This document shows, one piece after another, positions 17,409 through 28,278 of a stretch of DNA of 64,000 nt (position 1 is its first letter; the number at the start of each line of letters is the position of its first letter). The position numbers and the translations under genes are program-made. The stretch lies in assembly GCA_003288255.1 (NCBI GenBank), contig CP026600.1, forward strand, positions 558,001 to 622,000, written 5' to 3'. Source of the DNA: Clostridiaceae bacterium 14S0207 (lineage in GTDB: Bacteria > Bacillota > Clostridia > Clostridiales > Clostridiaceae). Under the pieces are notes generated by a model that saw nothing but the letters and a program-made list of their open reading frames with translations, made no database searches and was not told where the DNA came from.

Positions 17409-18704
17409 ATGAAATCAGCAGAGTTTGCACAAGAACTTGTAGATTTTCTTAATGAGAGCCCATCAGCTTTTCATGCTGTAAAAAATGTAAAAAACATTTT
17501 AAATAATGCTGGGTTTAAAGAATTAAAAGAAGAAGAAAAGTGGAATTTAGAAAAAGGCAGAAAATATTATATGACAAAAAATAATACTGCTTTAATCTCT
17601 TTTATAGTAGGTACAGGTGAAATAGAAGAGGAAGGATTTAGATTAGTTGGAGCACATACAGATTCCCCAACATTTAAAATAAAGCCAGAACCAGAAATGT
17701 TTGTTGAGAATTATGTTAGGTTGAATACAGAGGTTTACGGTGGTGCTATTTTAAATACTTGGTTTGATAGGCCTCTTTCTATAGCTGGTAGAGTAGTTGT
17801 AAAAGGAGAAGATGTATTTTATCCAGAAACTAAACTTTTAAATATAAATAGACCTATTTTAATAATTCCAAATATTTGTATTCATATGAATAGAAATGTT
17901 AATTCTGGTATGGAATTAAATAAGCAAAAAGATACTATACCTGTATTATCTTTAGTAAACCAAGAATTGGAAAAAGGGAATTATTTAATAAATCTAATTG
18001 CAGAAGAATTAAAAGTTAATAAAGAAGATATAATAGATTTTGATTTATACCTATATGAATTTGAAAAAGGTTGTATTATGGGTCTAAATAATGAATTTAT
18101 TTCAGCTTCAAGATTAGATGATCTTCAAATGGTGCATGCGGGTATAAAAGCTTTAATAGATAGTAAGGAAACAAAGTCAACTAAAATAATGATATGTTAT
18201 GATAATGAAGAAGTCGGAAGTACAACAAAACAAGGTGCGGATTCAGAAATGCTTGCTAATGTATTAGAAAGAATAACTTTATGTCTTGGCAAAGAAAGGG
18301 AAGGTTATTTTAGGGCTCTTGCAAAATCTTATATAATTTCTGCTGATAATGCTCATGCAGTACATCCAAATAGTCCAGAAAAACATGATCCAACAAATAG
18401 ACCATTAATAAACAAAGGACCTGTAATAAAAATAAGTGCAAATCAAAGTTATACAACAGAAGCAGACTCAGGTGCAGTTTATGAATTAATTTGTAAAAAA
18501 GCTGGAGTTCCTTATCAAAAGTTTGTTAATCGTTCAGATTCAAGAGGGGGGTCTACTATAGGACCAATATCTGCAGCTCATTTAAATATACGCTCAGTAG
18601 ATATTGGAAATCCAACTTTAGCAATGCATTCTGTGAGAGAATTGGCTGGAGTTGATGACCATTTATATGTTTATAAGTCTTTTGTGGAATTTTACTCATT
18701 ATAA
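17409..18704 (+). CDS. M18 family aminopeptidase (aspartyl aminopeptidase type)
   Basis: 431 residues, ATG 17409 with AAGGGGAGG before it. It releases N-terminal residues from peptides in the cytosol, typically acidic ones. Metal and catalytic motifs of M18 are present: GAHTDSP at 81-87 (His83, Asp85), SRLDDLQM near 236, CYDNEEVGS near 262 (catalytic and metal Glu), SADNAHAVHPN near 313 and AMHSVRELAG near 405 (C-terminal His). The family assembles into tetrahedral dodecamers. The 224-bp upstream gap shows no clear promoter. Monocistronic with its own terminator. Confidence 0.93.
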   Translation: MKSAEFAQELVDFLNESPSAFHAVKNVKNILNNAGFKELKEEEKWNLEKGRKYYMTKNNTALISFIVGTGEIEEEGFRLVGAHTDSPTFKIKPEPEMFVENYVRLNTEVYGGAILNTWFDRPLSIAGRVVVKGEDVFYPETKLLNINRPILIIPNICIHMNRNVNSGMELNKQKDTIPVLSLVNQELEKGNYLINLIAEELKVNKEDIIDFDLYLYEFEKGCIMGLNNEFISASRLDDLQMVHAGIKALIDSKETKSTKIMICYDNEEVGSTTKQGADSEMLANVLERITLCLGKEREGYFRALAKSYIISADNAHAVHPNSPEKHDPTNRPLINKGPVIKISANQSYTTEADSGAVYELICKKAGVPYQKFVNRSDSRGGSTIGPISAAHLNIRSVDIGNPTLAMHSVRELAGVDDHLYVYKSFVEFYSL

Positions 18705-18762
18705 TTTCATATAGTGGTAACATTAATAATATACTTAAATTATTAATAATAGTTAAATGTTT

Positions 18763-18818
18763 TAAGAAAGTATTAGTTATGGTAAATTATATTACTATTC
18801 TAATACTTTCTTATTTTT
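18763..18818 (+). terminator. Intrinsic terminator of the M18 aminopeptidase gene
   Basis: A 14-bp perfect stem (TAAGAAAGTATTAG at 18763-18776, right arm 18800-18813) extended by an imperfect inner stem, followed by TTTTTAT. Confidence 0.88.
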
Positions 18819-18888
18819 ATAATAATTTTTCACTTATAGGAAATACTATATAAAGCATTAGTGTATTAACTAAAGAGGTGAAAAGTTT

Positions 18889-21800
18889 ATGACTTTAATT
18901 TTCTACTTAGAAACAATTATATTAATTTTAGCATTAATCATTTTAATCGTTTTAATTTCTAGATACGAAGAATTTAAGAGGCAAAATATTATTAATGATA
19001 TGTATACAATCAATATAAAACATAAAGATAGCTTAGAAAAACATGCTGAAAATATTTCAACTTCTTTAACTGAAGAAAGTGGAAATGTTAATAGAAAAAA
19101 CCTTATAAAAAATTTAAATTTAAATTTCCAACAAATTATTAAGGTTCATAACTTTTTTGATAAGGAGGTTAATGGTAAAAAAGATGTATTATCCTCATCA
19201 GAATGGTTGTTAGATAATTTGTATCTTATAGAAAAAGATTATAAGGGAATAAAGACAAGTATGCCAAGAAGATACTATGGAAAATTACCTATTATAAAAA
19301 GTGGTTTTATGAAAGGATATCCTAGAGTATATTATTTGGCTGTGCAAATGGTATCCCATACAGAAGGAGATTTAAATGTACATATTATAGAAAATTTTAT
19401 TAGTTCTTTTGAAAGAAGTTCTACATTAACTATGAGTGAGTTATGGGCAATTCCTGTAATGATAAGAATAGCTTTAATTCAAAATATAGCAAGAATTAGC
19501 TTAAGACTTCAGTATATTCAAAAAGAAAGAAATAAAGGAGAAGAAATTGCAGACATATTGATTAATGCTTTTAATGATAACAGATTAGAATCGGAAATGA
19601 AAAATATATATAAATTAAATGTAGATTTTAATCCTTATTTTGGTGAAAGGTTTTTGAAAATTTTAAGAGATAATGGAATAGATAATTTAAAGTTATATAA
19701 ATGGATCGAAAAGGAAGTAAATAAAAAAGGAGTTTCATTTGAAAATTTAATTTTAACAGCTCATCAAAAACAATCTAATTATGCTATTAGTTTGGGAAAT
19801 TCAATAAATAGTATAAGGAAAATAGAAGCATTAGATTGGAAAGCACATTTTGAAAATTTAAGTAAGGTACATCAGGTTTTAAGCAAAGATCCTAGTGGTG
19901 AATATTTAAATATGGATTTTAAATCAAGAGATTATTATAGACATAAAATTTCAGCATTAGCAAAAAAACTAAAAACTAGAGAAGTAGTTATAGCTGAAAA
20001 AGCTATAGAATGTGCTGAAGAAACCAAGGAAATAAAAAATAAGAAATATTTAAAACACGTAGGATATTATATTTTCGATAAAGGAAAGTTAGCATTAATA
20101 CAGAAGGTTAGAGGAAATTTAAGCATAACCGATAAAATAGTTGAGTTTTGTAAAAAACAAGGTGTTTATTTATATTTAGAGGGTATTATTTTTACAACAG
20201 TATTTTTGATAAGCTCCATAATAAATCTTAGTATTAATAATGATTATAGTTTTAGATTATGGAAATATATTGTGGCTATTATATTACTAATAGTTCCTTG
20301 TAGCGAGATAGTAATATCCATAATTAATTGGAGTATTACCCATTTAGCTCCAGTTAGATTTATTGCTAAATTAGATTTTAAAAAAGGAATAGGGAAAGAA
20401 AATAGAACCGTAGTCATAATTCCAACATTGATTAATAGTGAAAAAAGAATTAATGAACTTTTAGAAAAACTAGAAGTTTATTATTTAGCTAATCAAGATG
20501 AAAATTTATATTTTGCAATTTTAAGTGATTTTAATGATAGTAAGTTAAAAGAAGAAGAAAATGATGAAAGAATAATAGAATACGCTTTAAAAGCCGTAAA
20601 AAATTTAAATAAAAAATATGGGTTTAATAAGAAAGAAAAATTTTTCTTTTTTTCAAGAGAAAGAAAATTAAATGAAAGTGAAGGATATTATTTAGGTTGG
20701 GAAAGAAAAAGGGGAAAGATAATGGAATTTAATCAACTTTTAAGAGGAAAAGTTGATACTTCATATAATGTTTTTAGTTCTTCAATAGAAGAATTAAAAG
20801 ATGCTAAGTATATAATTACATTAGATTCGGATACAGAACTTCCAAGAGATAGTGCAAAAAAAATTATAGGGGCAATGGCACATAGTTTAAATAAACCCCA
20901 TTTTGATGAAGAAGGAAGAATTTTCAGAGGATATGGATTATTACAACCTAAAGTAAGTATAAGTACAGTAAGTGCCAATAAAACTATGTTTTCAAAAATA
21001 TTTTCTGGAGAAACTGGAATAGACACATATAGTACTGCGGTGTCTGATGTTTACCAAGATTTATTTGATGAAGGAATATTTACTGGAAAAGGAATATATG
21101 ATATAGACGTTTTTATGAATACTTTAGAAGGAGAAATTCCGGAAAATTTAGTTTTAAGTCATGATTTATTAGAAGGATCTTATAATAGAGCAGGATTAAT
21201 TACAGATGTAGAATTAATTGATGGATATCCAGCATACTATAATGCTAGTGCTAAAAGAATTCACAGATGGGTAAGAGGAGACTGGCAATTATTAAGATGG
21301 TTAAAAGTAAAATCACCTTTAAATGATTTAAGTAAGTGGAAGATTTTTGATAATTTAAGAAGGAGTCTAGTAGCACCTAGTATTATGATTCTTGTTTTAT
21401 TTGGAATATTGGGAGTTCTTCCCGACGGAATGGATAAATGGTTAGTATTATCTATATTAACTTTAGTAATACCTATACTATTTGATGTTACAGAGAATGT
21501 AGTACTTCCTATGAAAGGAGTCAGCTTATCTGGAAAAGTAAAAAATGAAAAAATGATTTTTGAACAATTCTTTTTAATATTTACTTTTTTACCACATAAG
21601 GCAATTTTAATGGTAGATGCCATATGTAGAACTCTATATAGAGTTCTTTTTAGTAAGAAACATTTACTTCAATGGCAAACATCAGATGATGTAGAAAAAA
21701 GTGTTGGAAGACAATTGAAAGACTTCATAAAATTTATGTGGAGTGGCAGTATACTTGGTTTGATAGTTTTAGCAGGAGCCTTTTTAAATTCAATAGATTT

Positions 21801-24800
21801 AGGAATAATTATGATAACACCTTGTATAATATGGTTTTTAAGTCCCTTAATAGCTTATCGTGTTAGTTTACCATTAAAAAGAAAGAAGTTAATATTGAAT
21901 GAAGAAGAAATAAATATTTTAAAAAAATTAAGTAGAAAGACTTGGGCATATTTTGAGGACTTTGTTAATGAAGAAAATAATTTTTTAGGACCGGATAATT
22001 ATCAGCAAGATCCACCAAATGGTGTGGCATATAGAACTTCACCAACTAATATAGGAATGACATTAACATCTAATGTAGTTGCTTTAGATCAAGGATATAT
22101 AGGCATTCTACAATTTATGGAGAGAACTGATAAAACTTTAAAAAGTACAGAAATATTAGATAAGTTTCATGGACATTTATATAATTGGTACAATACTAAA
22201 ACTAAAGAACCATTATATCCTAGATTTGTATCCACAGTTGATAGTGGAAATTTAGTAGGATACTATTGGTTATGTGGAAAAACTCTTGAAGATAGGATCA
22301 AAGAACCTTTAATAAGTTCTAAGATAATACAAGGTTTAAATACTACTATAGAGTTGGCTAAACAAGAGCTAGTAAATGGATCAAAAGAAAAGGTAAGTAC
22401 TATTCATTTAAAAGACCAAACTCAATTAGAACTATTAACTTTTAGAAAAAATCTAGTATATATTTTAAAAATTATGAATGAAGTTTTTGCAATCGAAAAA
22501 AAAGAACTACTTTATTGGAGTAATAAAGTAAGAAAAGATACTCAAAGTTATTTAAATGAATTAGATAAAGCATTTCCATTTATAAAGTTATTAGAAAAAG
22601 AAGAAATAGATGAAAACTTAAAAAAAGAACTTCTATATATGGTTGAAAATGCAAGTATGAAAGAACTACCAGAAAAGCTTTTTAGTATAGAAGAAAAAAT
22701 TGAAAAAGAATATAAAAATCAAACAATTAATTTAGAAAATTTAAAAGTTGATATAAAAAATAGTAGAATTTTTATAGCATCTATGATAGAAATGAGCACA
22801 AACCTTATTAAAAGAATGAATGATTTAGCCGAACTTACTGACTTTAAGATTCTTTATAGCAAAGAGAGAGGACTATTTTCTATTGGATATGATATAGAAA
22901 ATAATAAATTAAATAATAGCTTTTATGATTTATTGGCATCAGAATCAAGACAAGGAAGTTTTGTAGCTATTGCAAAGGGTGATGTACCTAAAGAACATTG
23001 GTTTAAATTAGGTAGGGCTATGATACTTATGGGAAAAAGTAGAGGATTAGTATCATGGAGTGGTACTATGTTTGAATATTTTATGCCATTACTTATTATG
23101 AAAGCTTATCCTAATACCATACTTGATAAAACATATGATTCAGTAATAGAAGGACAAAAGAGATATGCAAAAAAAAGAAAAGTACCATTTGGAATCTCAG
23201 AGTCTGCATTTTATGAGTTTGATATGCATCATAATTATCAATACAAAGCTTTTGGCGTCCCAGGGGTAGGACTTAAGAGAGGACTTATAGATGAACTAGT
23301 TATATCTCCTTATTCAACAGTTATGGCTTTACAAAAAGATTTATCGGGATCTATACAAAATATTATTAAATTAATTAATATGGGTATTGAAGGTACTTAT
23401 GGTTTTTTTGAATCAATAGATTATACAAAAACTAGAATAGGAAAACATAAGACTAAGGAAATAGTTAAATGTTTTATGATACATCATCAGGGTATGAGTT
23501 TAATGGCACTAGATAATGTTTTAAATAATAATATACTTCAAGAAAGATTTCATAAAATTCCTAGAGTTAAAGCAACAGAATTATTATTACAAGAAAGAGT
23601 TCCTAAAAATATAGTTTATGATAGGGAATATAAATATGATATAAAAGAAAGTAAAATTAAAAATCAAAGAATAATTGTAAGAAAGTATACTACTGCAAAA
23701 ACTTCTATCCCAGAAGTTCAACTTCTTTCTAATGGTAAATTATCATTAATGATTTCAAATAGCGGTAGTGGATATGCAAAACTTAGAGATATATTTTTAT
23801 ATAGATGGAGAGAAGATGTAACCGAAGACAATACGGGATTATTTATATATATTAAAGATATAAATAGTAAAGATTATTGGAGTGCTACTTATGCTCCAAC
23901 TATGGAAGAAGGAGAAGATTATGAAATAACTTTTGCTATAGACAAAGCTAAATTTCATAAAGTTTATAAGGAGATTGTCTGTGACACAAGTATAACTTTA
24001 AGTTCACAAGATGATGTTGAAGTTAGAAAAATTATACTTACAAATTTATCTGAAGAAAAAAGAGAATTAGAAGTTATAAGTTATGGAGAGGTAGTTTTAT
24101 CGGATTTTAATGCAGATTTAGTTCATCCTGCATTTAGTAACTTATTTGTAACTACAGAGTTTGTAGAAGATCCTCTAACGCTAATAGCTAAGAGAAGGAC
24201 TAGAGTTCCAGGTAAACAAGAAAATTATTTGTTTCATACAGTAGTTGATAATATTGACGGTAAAAGTAATATTGAATATGAAACTGCTAGAATTAATTTT
24301 ATAGGAAGGGGAAGGAATAAAAGTAATCCTATAAGTTTAGAAAAAGAACAATTTACAAATTCTACTGGTGTTGTATTAGATCCCATTATAAGTTTTAAAG
24401 AGAAAGTAACATTAGAAAAGGGAGAAAAGGTTGTATTAGCTTTTATAACAGGAATTGCTACAAGTAAAGAAAATGCCCTAAAGTGTTCAGCTAAATATAG
24501 AGATATGTGTAATATAAATAAAACCTTTGATGTGTCATTTTCACAGGCACAAATGGAATTAAGGTATTTAGGAATAAAATCTCCACAGGCTAATTTATTT
24601 TCTGAAATGGCAAGTAGAATTATATATATTAGTCCTTTAATGAAGCAAAGGGAAGAAAGCATTAAAAATATTAGAAAAGGTCAAAGTGCATTATGGTCTT
24701 ATGGAATTTCCGGCGATTTACCAATAGTGGTAATTAAAATAAGTAAAGAGGAAGATATAGATAAGGTAAGACAAATTTTGATAGCACATGAATACTGGCG

Positions 24801-27534
24801 AATGAAAGGTCTAAAAGTAGATTTAGTAATAATTAATGAAGAAGAAAACTCATATTTAGAACCATTACAAAGTTCTTTAATGGAACTTATATATTCTACA
24901 GCTGCTATAACTTTATTAAATAAAAGTGGTGGAGTATTTATATTGAGTAAAGGTAGACTTGGGGAAGGGGATGTTGAACTTCTAGAAGCACTATCAAAAA
25001 TATTCATATATGGTGATGGTGAGTTTATTAAAAATCAAATAAAAATACCTTATAGCTATTTAACTGAGAGAACAATAAATAAAAATAAAAAATGTTTAAA
25101 TGAAATAAAAGATGTTTTAAAAAAGCCATACATGGAATTTTATAATGGATATGGCGGATTTAGTAAGAATGGTAGAGAATATCACATTTTCTTACAAAAT
25201 GGAGAAAATACACCAGCACCTTGGATTAATGTAATATCAAATAAAACTTTTGGATTTCATATATCAGAAAGTGGCAGTTCATACACATGGAATGAGAATA
25301 GTAGAGAAAATAAAATAACAGAATGGAATAATGATTGGATAAGTGATGCTCCTTCAGAAGTTTTATATATAAAGGATAATGAAGAAAAAGCTATATGGAG
25401 TATAACACCTAAACCTATAAGGGACAAAGGAGATTATCTAATAACTCATGGATTTGGATATTCTAAATTTCTTCATGAAGTTTGCTCTGTTGAAGGTGAA
25501 GAAATTATGTTTGTTCCTATGAATGAAAAAATAAAATTAATAAAGGTTAGGTTAAAAAATAAAAGTCATAAAAAGAAAAAATTAGTTTTATGTTATTATG
25601 CTCATTTAGTTTTAGGAGTAGTTTCTGCACATACAGCTTCAAGATTAGTTACTTTTCATCATGATAGTGGATTTATGTATGCAAAAAACCCATATAGTAT
25701 GAGTTTCTCAAGCAAGTATGCGTTTATAAATATGAGTGGTGTAGATAAAGTTTCATATACTGGCTGGAGGACTGAGTTTATAGGAAGAGGTGGAACCTTA
25801 CAAAAACCTGAGGGACTAGAAAAAGAAAATTTATCATGTATAGTTGGAGCAGGAATGGATCCATGTTTTGCTATAAAGGGAGAAATAGAGTTAAATGCAG
25901 ATGAAGAAAAAGAAATTATTATTTCCTTTGGTGAAGAAGATACCTTGGAAAAAGTAGAACAGTTGGTTGAAAAATATTCAGTAATAGAGAATGTCAATAG
26001 GGAATTAGATAATTCGAAAAATTATTGGAAAGAAACTTTAGGAAAAATTAAAGTAAAGACACCCAATAAAAGTATGAATTTGCTTTTAAATGGATGGCTT
26101 ATGTATCAGACAATAGTTTGTAGGTTGTGGTCTAGAACTGCATTTTATCAATCTGGAGGAGCGTATGGATTTAGAGATCAACTTCAAGATGTAATGCCAG
26201 TAGCATATTTAGAACCTAGTATTACTAGAAAACAAATACTTTATAGTGCATCTAGGCAATTTTTAGAAGGGGATGTTCAACATTGGTGGCATCCAGTAGT
26301 AGAAAGTGGTATTAGAACTAGATTTTCAGATGATTTATTATGGCTGCCTTATGTTACTGCAGATTATATAAAAAACACAGGAGACTATAGTATTTTAAAA
26401 GAAGAAGTAAGCTATTTAGAAGATGAATCTTTAAATGAAGGTGAAGACGAAAGATATGATGTATCTAAAGTTTCTAAAGAAAAGGGTACTATTTATGAAC
26501 ATTGTCTTAAAGCATTAAATAGAGGATTAAAATTCGGTGCTCATAATTTACCACTAATGGGAAGTGGGGATTGGAATGATGGAATGAGTACTGTAGGAAA
26601 TAAGGGACAAGGAGAAAGTATATGGCTTGCTTGGTTTTTATATTCCATATTAAATAATTTTATACCTATTTGTGAAAAAATGGATGATATAGAGAACATA
26701 AAAAAATATACAGAACTAAAAGAATTTATAAGAGAAAATACTAATAAATCGGCTTGGGATGGAAAATGGTACAGAAGAGCATATTTTGATAATGGAGTAC
26801 CTCTAGGATCAAGTAAGAATTCAGAATGTAAGATAGATTCATTAGCACAATCATGGGCAGTAATTTCCAATGGAGGAGATAAGGAAAAAATAGATATTGC
26901 TATGAAGTCCCTAGAAAAATATTTAATAAAAGAAAATGAAGGGTTAATATTACTTTTGACACCTGCATTTTATAGTTCAGAACTAGAACCAGGGTATATA
27001 AAAGGATATGTACCAGGTGTTAGAGAAAATGGAGGTCAATATACACATGCATCAACTTGGGTTATTCTAGCCATGTGTAAGTTAAATGAATATGATAAAG
27101 CATTTAAACTTTTTTCTATGATAAGTCCAATAAATCATACTAAAACTAAAGAGGAATGTGATAAATACAAGGTAGAACCGTATGTAATGTCTGCAGATGT
27201 ATATGGAGTATATCCTCACATAGGAAGAGGAGGATGGAGTTGGTATACAGGAACATCAGCATGGATGTATAGAGTAGCTATAGAAGGAATATTAGGTTTA
27301 AAGCTTATGGGAGAAAAAGGATTTACTATTGACCCTTGTGTTCCTAGGGAATGGAAAGAATATGATATTGATTATATAAAGGATAATACTGAGTATCATA
27401 TAACAGTTAAAAATATTGGTAGAAAACAAAGTAATAAAAATATAAGTATCTTTATAAACGGTAGTAAAATAAAAGGTGAAATAATTCCGTATATAAGTGA
27501 TAAAAAGAAAATAGATATACTAGTAGAGGTTTAA
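18889..27534 (+). CDS. Cyclic beta-1,2-glucan synthase-like giant enzyme (GT84 + GH94)
   Basis: 2881 residues, ATG 18889 after AAGAGGTG. Size and domain order match NdvB/ChvB/Cgs (about 2830 residues). There is an N-terminal membrane segment (about 3-25), a soluble region and membrane segments near 430-485. A GT84 glucosyltransferase core follows with LDSDTELPRDSA at 645-656 (DxD metal site) and RWVRGDWQLLRW near 791-803, then more membrane segments (about 825-990). A glucoamylase-like region (about 1000-1560) contains DMHHNYQYKAFGVPG near 1445 and IHHQGMSLMALDN near 1533. Two GH94-type beta-sandwich stretches come next, and a C-terminal alpha barrel with GSGDWNDG at 2558-2565, where the GH94 general-acid Asp lies. 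In characterised relatives it uses UDP-glucose to build and cyclise beta-1,2-glucan, with chain length set by the phosphorylase domain. The product in this organism is inferred. Confidence 0.88.
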   Translation: MTLIFYLETIILILALIILIVLISRYEEFKRQNIINDMYTINIKHKDSLEKHAENISTSLTEESGNVNRKNLIKNLNLNFQQIIKVHNFFDKEVNGKKDVLSSSEWLLDNLYLIEKDYKGIKTSMPRRYYGKLPIIKSGFMKGYPRVYYLAVQMVSHTEGDLNVHIIENFISSFERSSTLTMSELWAIPVMIRIALIQNIARISLRLQYIQKERNKGEEIADILINAFNDNRLESEMKNIYKLNVDFNPYFGERFLKILRDNGIDNLKLYKWIEKEVNKKGVSFENLILTAHQKQSNYAISLGNSINSIRKIEALDWKAHFENLSKVHQVLSKDPSGEYLNMDFKSRDYYRHKISALAKKLKTREVVIAEKAIECAEETKEIKNKKYLKHVGYYIFDKGKLALIQKVRGNLSITDKIVEFCKKQGVYLYLEGIIFTTVFLISSIINLSINNDYSFRLWKYIVAIILLIVPCSEIVISIINWSITHLAPVRFIAKLDFKKGIGKENRTVVIIPTLINSEKRINELLEKLEVYYLANQDENLYFAILSDFNDSKLKEEENDERIIEYALKAVKNLNKKYGFNKKEKFFFFSRERKLNESEGYYLGWERKRGKIMEFNQLLRGKVDTSYNVFSSSIEELKDAKYIITLDSDTELPRDSAKKIIGAMAHSLNKPHFDEEGRIFRGYGLLQPKVSISTVSANKTMFSKIFSGETGIDTYSTAVSDVYQDLFDEGIFTGKGIYDIDVFMNTLEGEIPENLVLSHDLLEGSYNRAGLITDVELIDGYPAYYNASAKRIHRWVRGDWQLLRWLKVKSPLNDLSKWKIFDNLRRSLVAPSIMILVLFGILGVLPDGMDKWLVLSILTLVIPILFDVTENVVLPMKGVSLSGKVKNEKMIFEQFFLIFTFLPHKAILMVDAICRTLYRVLFSKKHLLQWQTSDDVEKSVGRQLKDFIKFMWSGSILGLIVLAGAFLNSIDLGIIMITPCIIWFLSPLIAYRVSLPLKRKKLILNEEEINILKKLSRKTWAYFEDFVNEENNFLGPDNYQQDPPNGVAYRTSPTNIGMTLTSNVVALDQGYIGILQFMERTDKTLKSTEILDKFHGHLYNWYNTKTKEPLYPRFVSTVDSGNLVGYYWLCGKTLEDRIKEPLISSKIIQGLNTTIELAKQELVNGSKEKVSTIHLKDQTQLELLTFRKNLVYILKIMNEVFAIEKKELLYWSNKVRKDTQSYLNELDKAFPFIKLLEKEEIDENLKKELLYMVENASMKELPEKLFSIEEKIEKEYKNQTINLENLKVDIKNSRIFIASMIEMSTNLIKRMNDLAELTDFKILYSKERGLFSIGYDIENNKLNNSFYDLLASESRQGSFVAIAKGDVPKEHWFKLGRAMILMGKSRGLVSWSGTMFEYFMPLLIMKAYPNTILDKTYDSVIEGQKRYAKKRKVPFGISESAFYEFDMHHNYQYKAFGVPGVGLKRGLIDELVISPYSTVMALQKDLSGSIQNIIKLINMGIEGTYGFFESIDYTKTRIGKHKTKEIVKCFMIHHQGMSLMALDNVLNNNILQERFHKIPRVKATELLLQERVPKNIVYDREYKYDIKESKIKNQRIIVRKYTTAKTSIPEVQLLSNGKLSLMISNSGSGYAKLRDIFLYRWREDVTEDNTGLFIYIKDINSKDYWSATYAPTMEEGEDYEITFAIDKAKFHKVYKEIVCDTSITLSSQDDVEVRKIILTNLSEEKRELEVISYGEVVLSDFNADLVHPAFSNLFVTTEFVEDPLTLIAKRRTRVPGKQENYLFHTVVDNIDGKSNIEYETARINFIGRGRNKSNPISLEKEQFTNSTGVVLDPIISFKEKVTLEKGEKVVLAFITGIATSKENALKCSAKYRDMCNINKTFDVSFSQAQMELRYLGIKSPQANLFSEMASRIIYISPLMKQREESIKNIRKGQSALWSYGISGDLPIVVIKISKEEDIDKVRQILIAHEYWRMKGLKVDLVIINEEENSYLEPLQSSLMELIYSTAAITLLNKSGGVFILSKGRLGEGDVELLEALSKIFIYGDGEFIKNQIKIPYSYLTERTINKNKKCLNEIKDVLKKPYMEFYNGYGGFSKNGREYHIFLQNGENTPAPWINVISNKTFGFHISESGSSYTWNENSRENKITEWNNDWISDAPSEVLYIKDNEEKAIWSITPKPIRDKGDYLITHGFGYSKFLHEVCSVEGEEIMFVPMNEKIKLIKVRLKNKSHKKKKLVLCYYAHLVLGVVSAHTASRLVTFHHDSGFMYAKNPYSMSFSSKYAFINMSGVDKVSYTGWRTEFIGRGGTLQKPEGLEKENLSCIVGAGMDPCFAIKGEIELNADEEKEIIISFGEEDTLEKVEQLVEKYSVIENVNRELDNSKNYWKETLGKIKVKTPNKSMNLLLNGWLMYQTIVCRLWSRTAFYQSGGAYGFRDQLQDVMPVAYLEPSITRKQILYSASRQFLEGDVQHWWHPVVESGIRTRFSDDLLWLPYVTADYIKNTGDYSILKEEVSYLEDESLNEGEDERYDVSKVSKEKGTIYEHCLKALNRGLKFGAHNLPLMGSGDWNDGMSTVGNKGQGESIWLAWFLYSILNNFIPICEKMDDIENIKKYTELKEFIRENTNKSAWDGKWYRRAYFDNGVPLGSSKNSECKIDSLAQSWAVISNGGDKEKIDIAMKSLEKYLIKENEGLILLLTPAFYSSELEPGYIKGYVPGVRENGGQYTHASTWVILAMCKLNEYDKAFKLFSMISPINHTKTKEECDKYKVEPYVMSADVYGVYPHIGRGGWSWYTGTSAWMYRVAIEGILGLKLMGEKGFTIDPCVPREWKEYDIDYIKDNTEYHITVKNIGRKQSNKNISIFINGSKIKGEIIPYISDKKKIDILVEV

Positions 27535-27543
27535 ATTATTAAA

Positions 27544-27584
27544 AAGGACTTCTTTAAGTAATGAAGATATTTAAAGAGGTCCTT
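27544..27584. terminator. Hairpin shared by the glucan synthase gene and the convergent small gene
   Basis: A 14-bp stem with one G-U pair (AAGGACTTCTTTAA at 27544-27557, TTAAAGAGGTCCTT at 27571-27584). The T run on the plus strand is poor, so efficiency is uncertain. Confidence 0.6.
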
Positions 27585-27594
27585 AATTAAAAAA

Positions 27595-27816
27595 TTATTT
27601 ATTTTCTTTATTTAATTCAGTATTGGAATCATCACTATAAGTATAATCAAATTCTGAGTATGCAATATTATTTACAACTATATCATCTTCTACATTATCA
27701 GGAAGAGGCGTATAACTTTTATGATTCTTAGAGTATGATTTTACTGGATGGTTACCAGCCTCTAAAAAATTTCTTTCATTTGGACCATAATTAGTTTTAT
27801 TATTTTTATGTTTCAT
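27595..27816 (-). CDS. Small hydrophilic protein, unrecognised
   Basis: 73 residues, ATG 27816 behind a very good ribosome site (AAGGGAGG, spacing about 8). The sequence is hydrophilic: a basic Asn/Lys-rich N-terminus (MKHKNNKTNYGPNERN), a middle rich in Ser, Tyr and Pro, and an acidic Asp/Glu-rich end. It has no cysteines, no membrane segment and no signal peptide. Probably largely unstructured. It is divergent from the superoxide reductase gene 75 bp away, so shared control is possible. Function unknown; the strong ribosome site and spacing argue that it is real. Confidence 0.65.
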   Translation of the reverse strand: MKHKNNKTNYGPNERNFLEAGNHPVKSYSKNHKSYTPLPDNVEDDIVVNNIAYSEFDYTYSDDSNTELNKENK

Positions 27817-27891
27817 AATGAAACCTCCCTTATAATTAATCTTTATATATTAGTTTGCTCAAAGTTCAAAAAAATAAAAGGAGTAATTTTT

Positions 27892-28275
27892 ATGGCGGAA
27901 AAAAATGAAATTTATAAATGTAATAAATGCGGAATAGAAGTTGAAATTTTACATAAAGGAGATGGTGTTCTAACTTGTTGTGAAAAACCTATGGTTTTAA
28001 AAAGCAGTTTCGATGGTGAAGGTGTAGCACAAGAACATATTCCTAAAATTGAGGATTTAGGCAATAAAGTAAAAGTTGTTGTAGGGGCGGTTAGACATCC
28101 TATGACAGATACTCATCATATAGAATGGATAGAAATAATAACGGGAGATGGAGTATGTAGGAAAAATTTAAAAGTCGATTCTGAACCAGAAGTCGAATTT
28201 AATTTTAACAGAGATGAAATAGTAATACTTAGGGAATATTGTAATATACATGGATTATGGGAGATAAATTTGTAG
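27892..28275 (+). CDS. dfx: Desulfoferrodoxin (class I superoxide reductase)
   Basis: 127 residues from ATG 27892, which has AAAAGGAG before it; the open frame extends upstream without a ribosome site. The N-terminal desulforedoxin domain carries CNKCG (about residues 10-14) and the CC pair in LTCCEKPM (about 29-33), which form centre I. The catalytic centre II has Glu and His in GEGVAQEHIP (about 46-55), the two His of AVRHPMTDTHHIEW (about 70-83) and Cys/His in REYCNIHGLW near 113-122. It reduces superoxide to hydrogen peroxide without making oxygen, a usual defence of anaerobes, normally fed by rubredoxin. Two-iron form judged from the four N-terminal cysteines. Confidence 0.95.
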   Translation: MAEKNEIYKCNKCGIEVEILHKGDGVLTCCEKPMVLKSSFDGEGVAQEHIPKIEDLGNKVKVVVGAVRHPMTDTHHIEWIEIITGDGVCRKNLKVDSEPEVEFNFNRDEIVILREYCNIHGLWEINL

Positions 28276-28278
28276 ATA

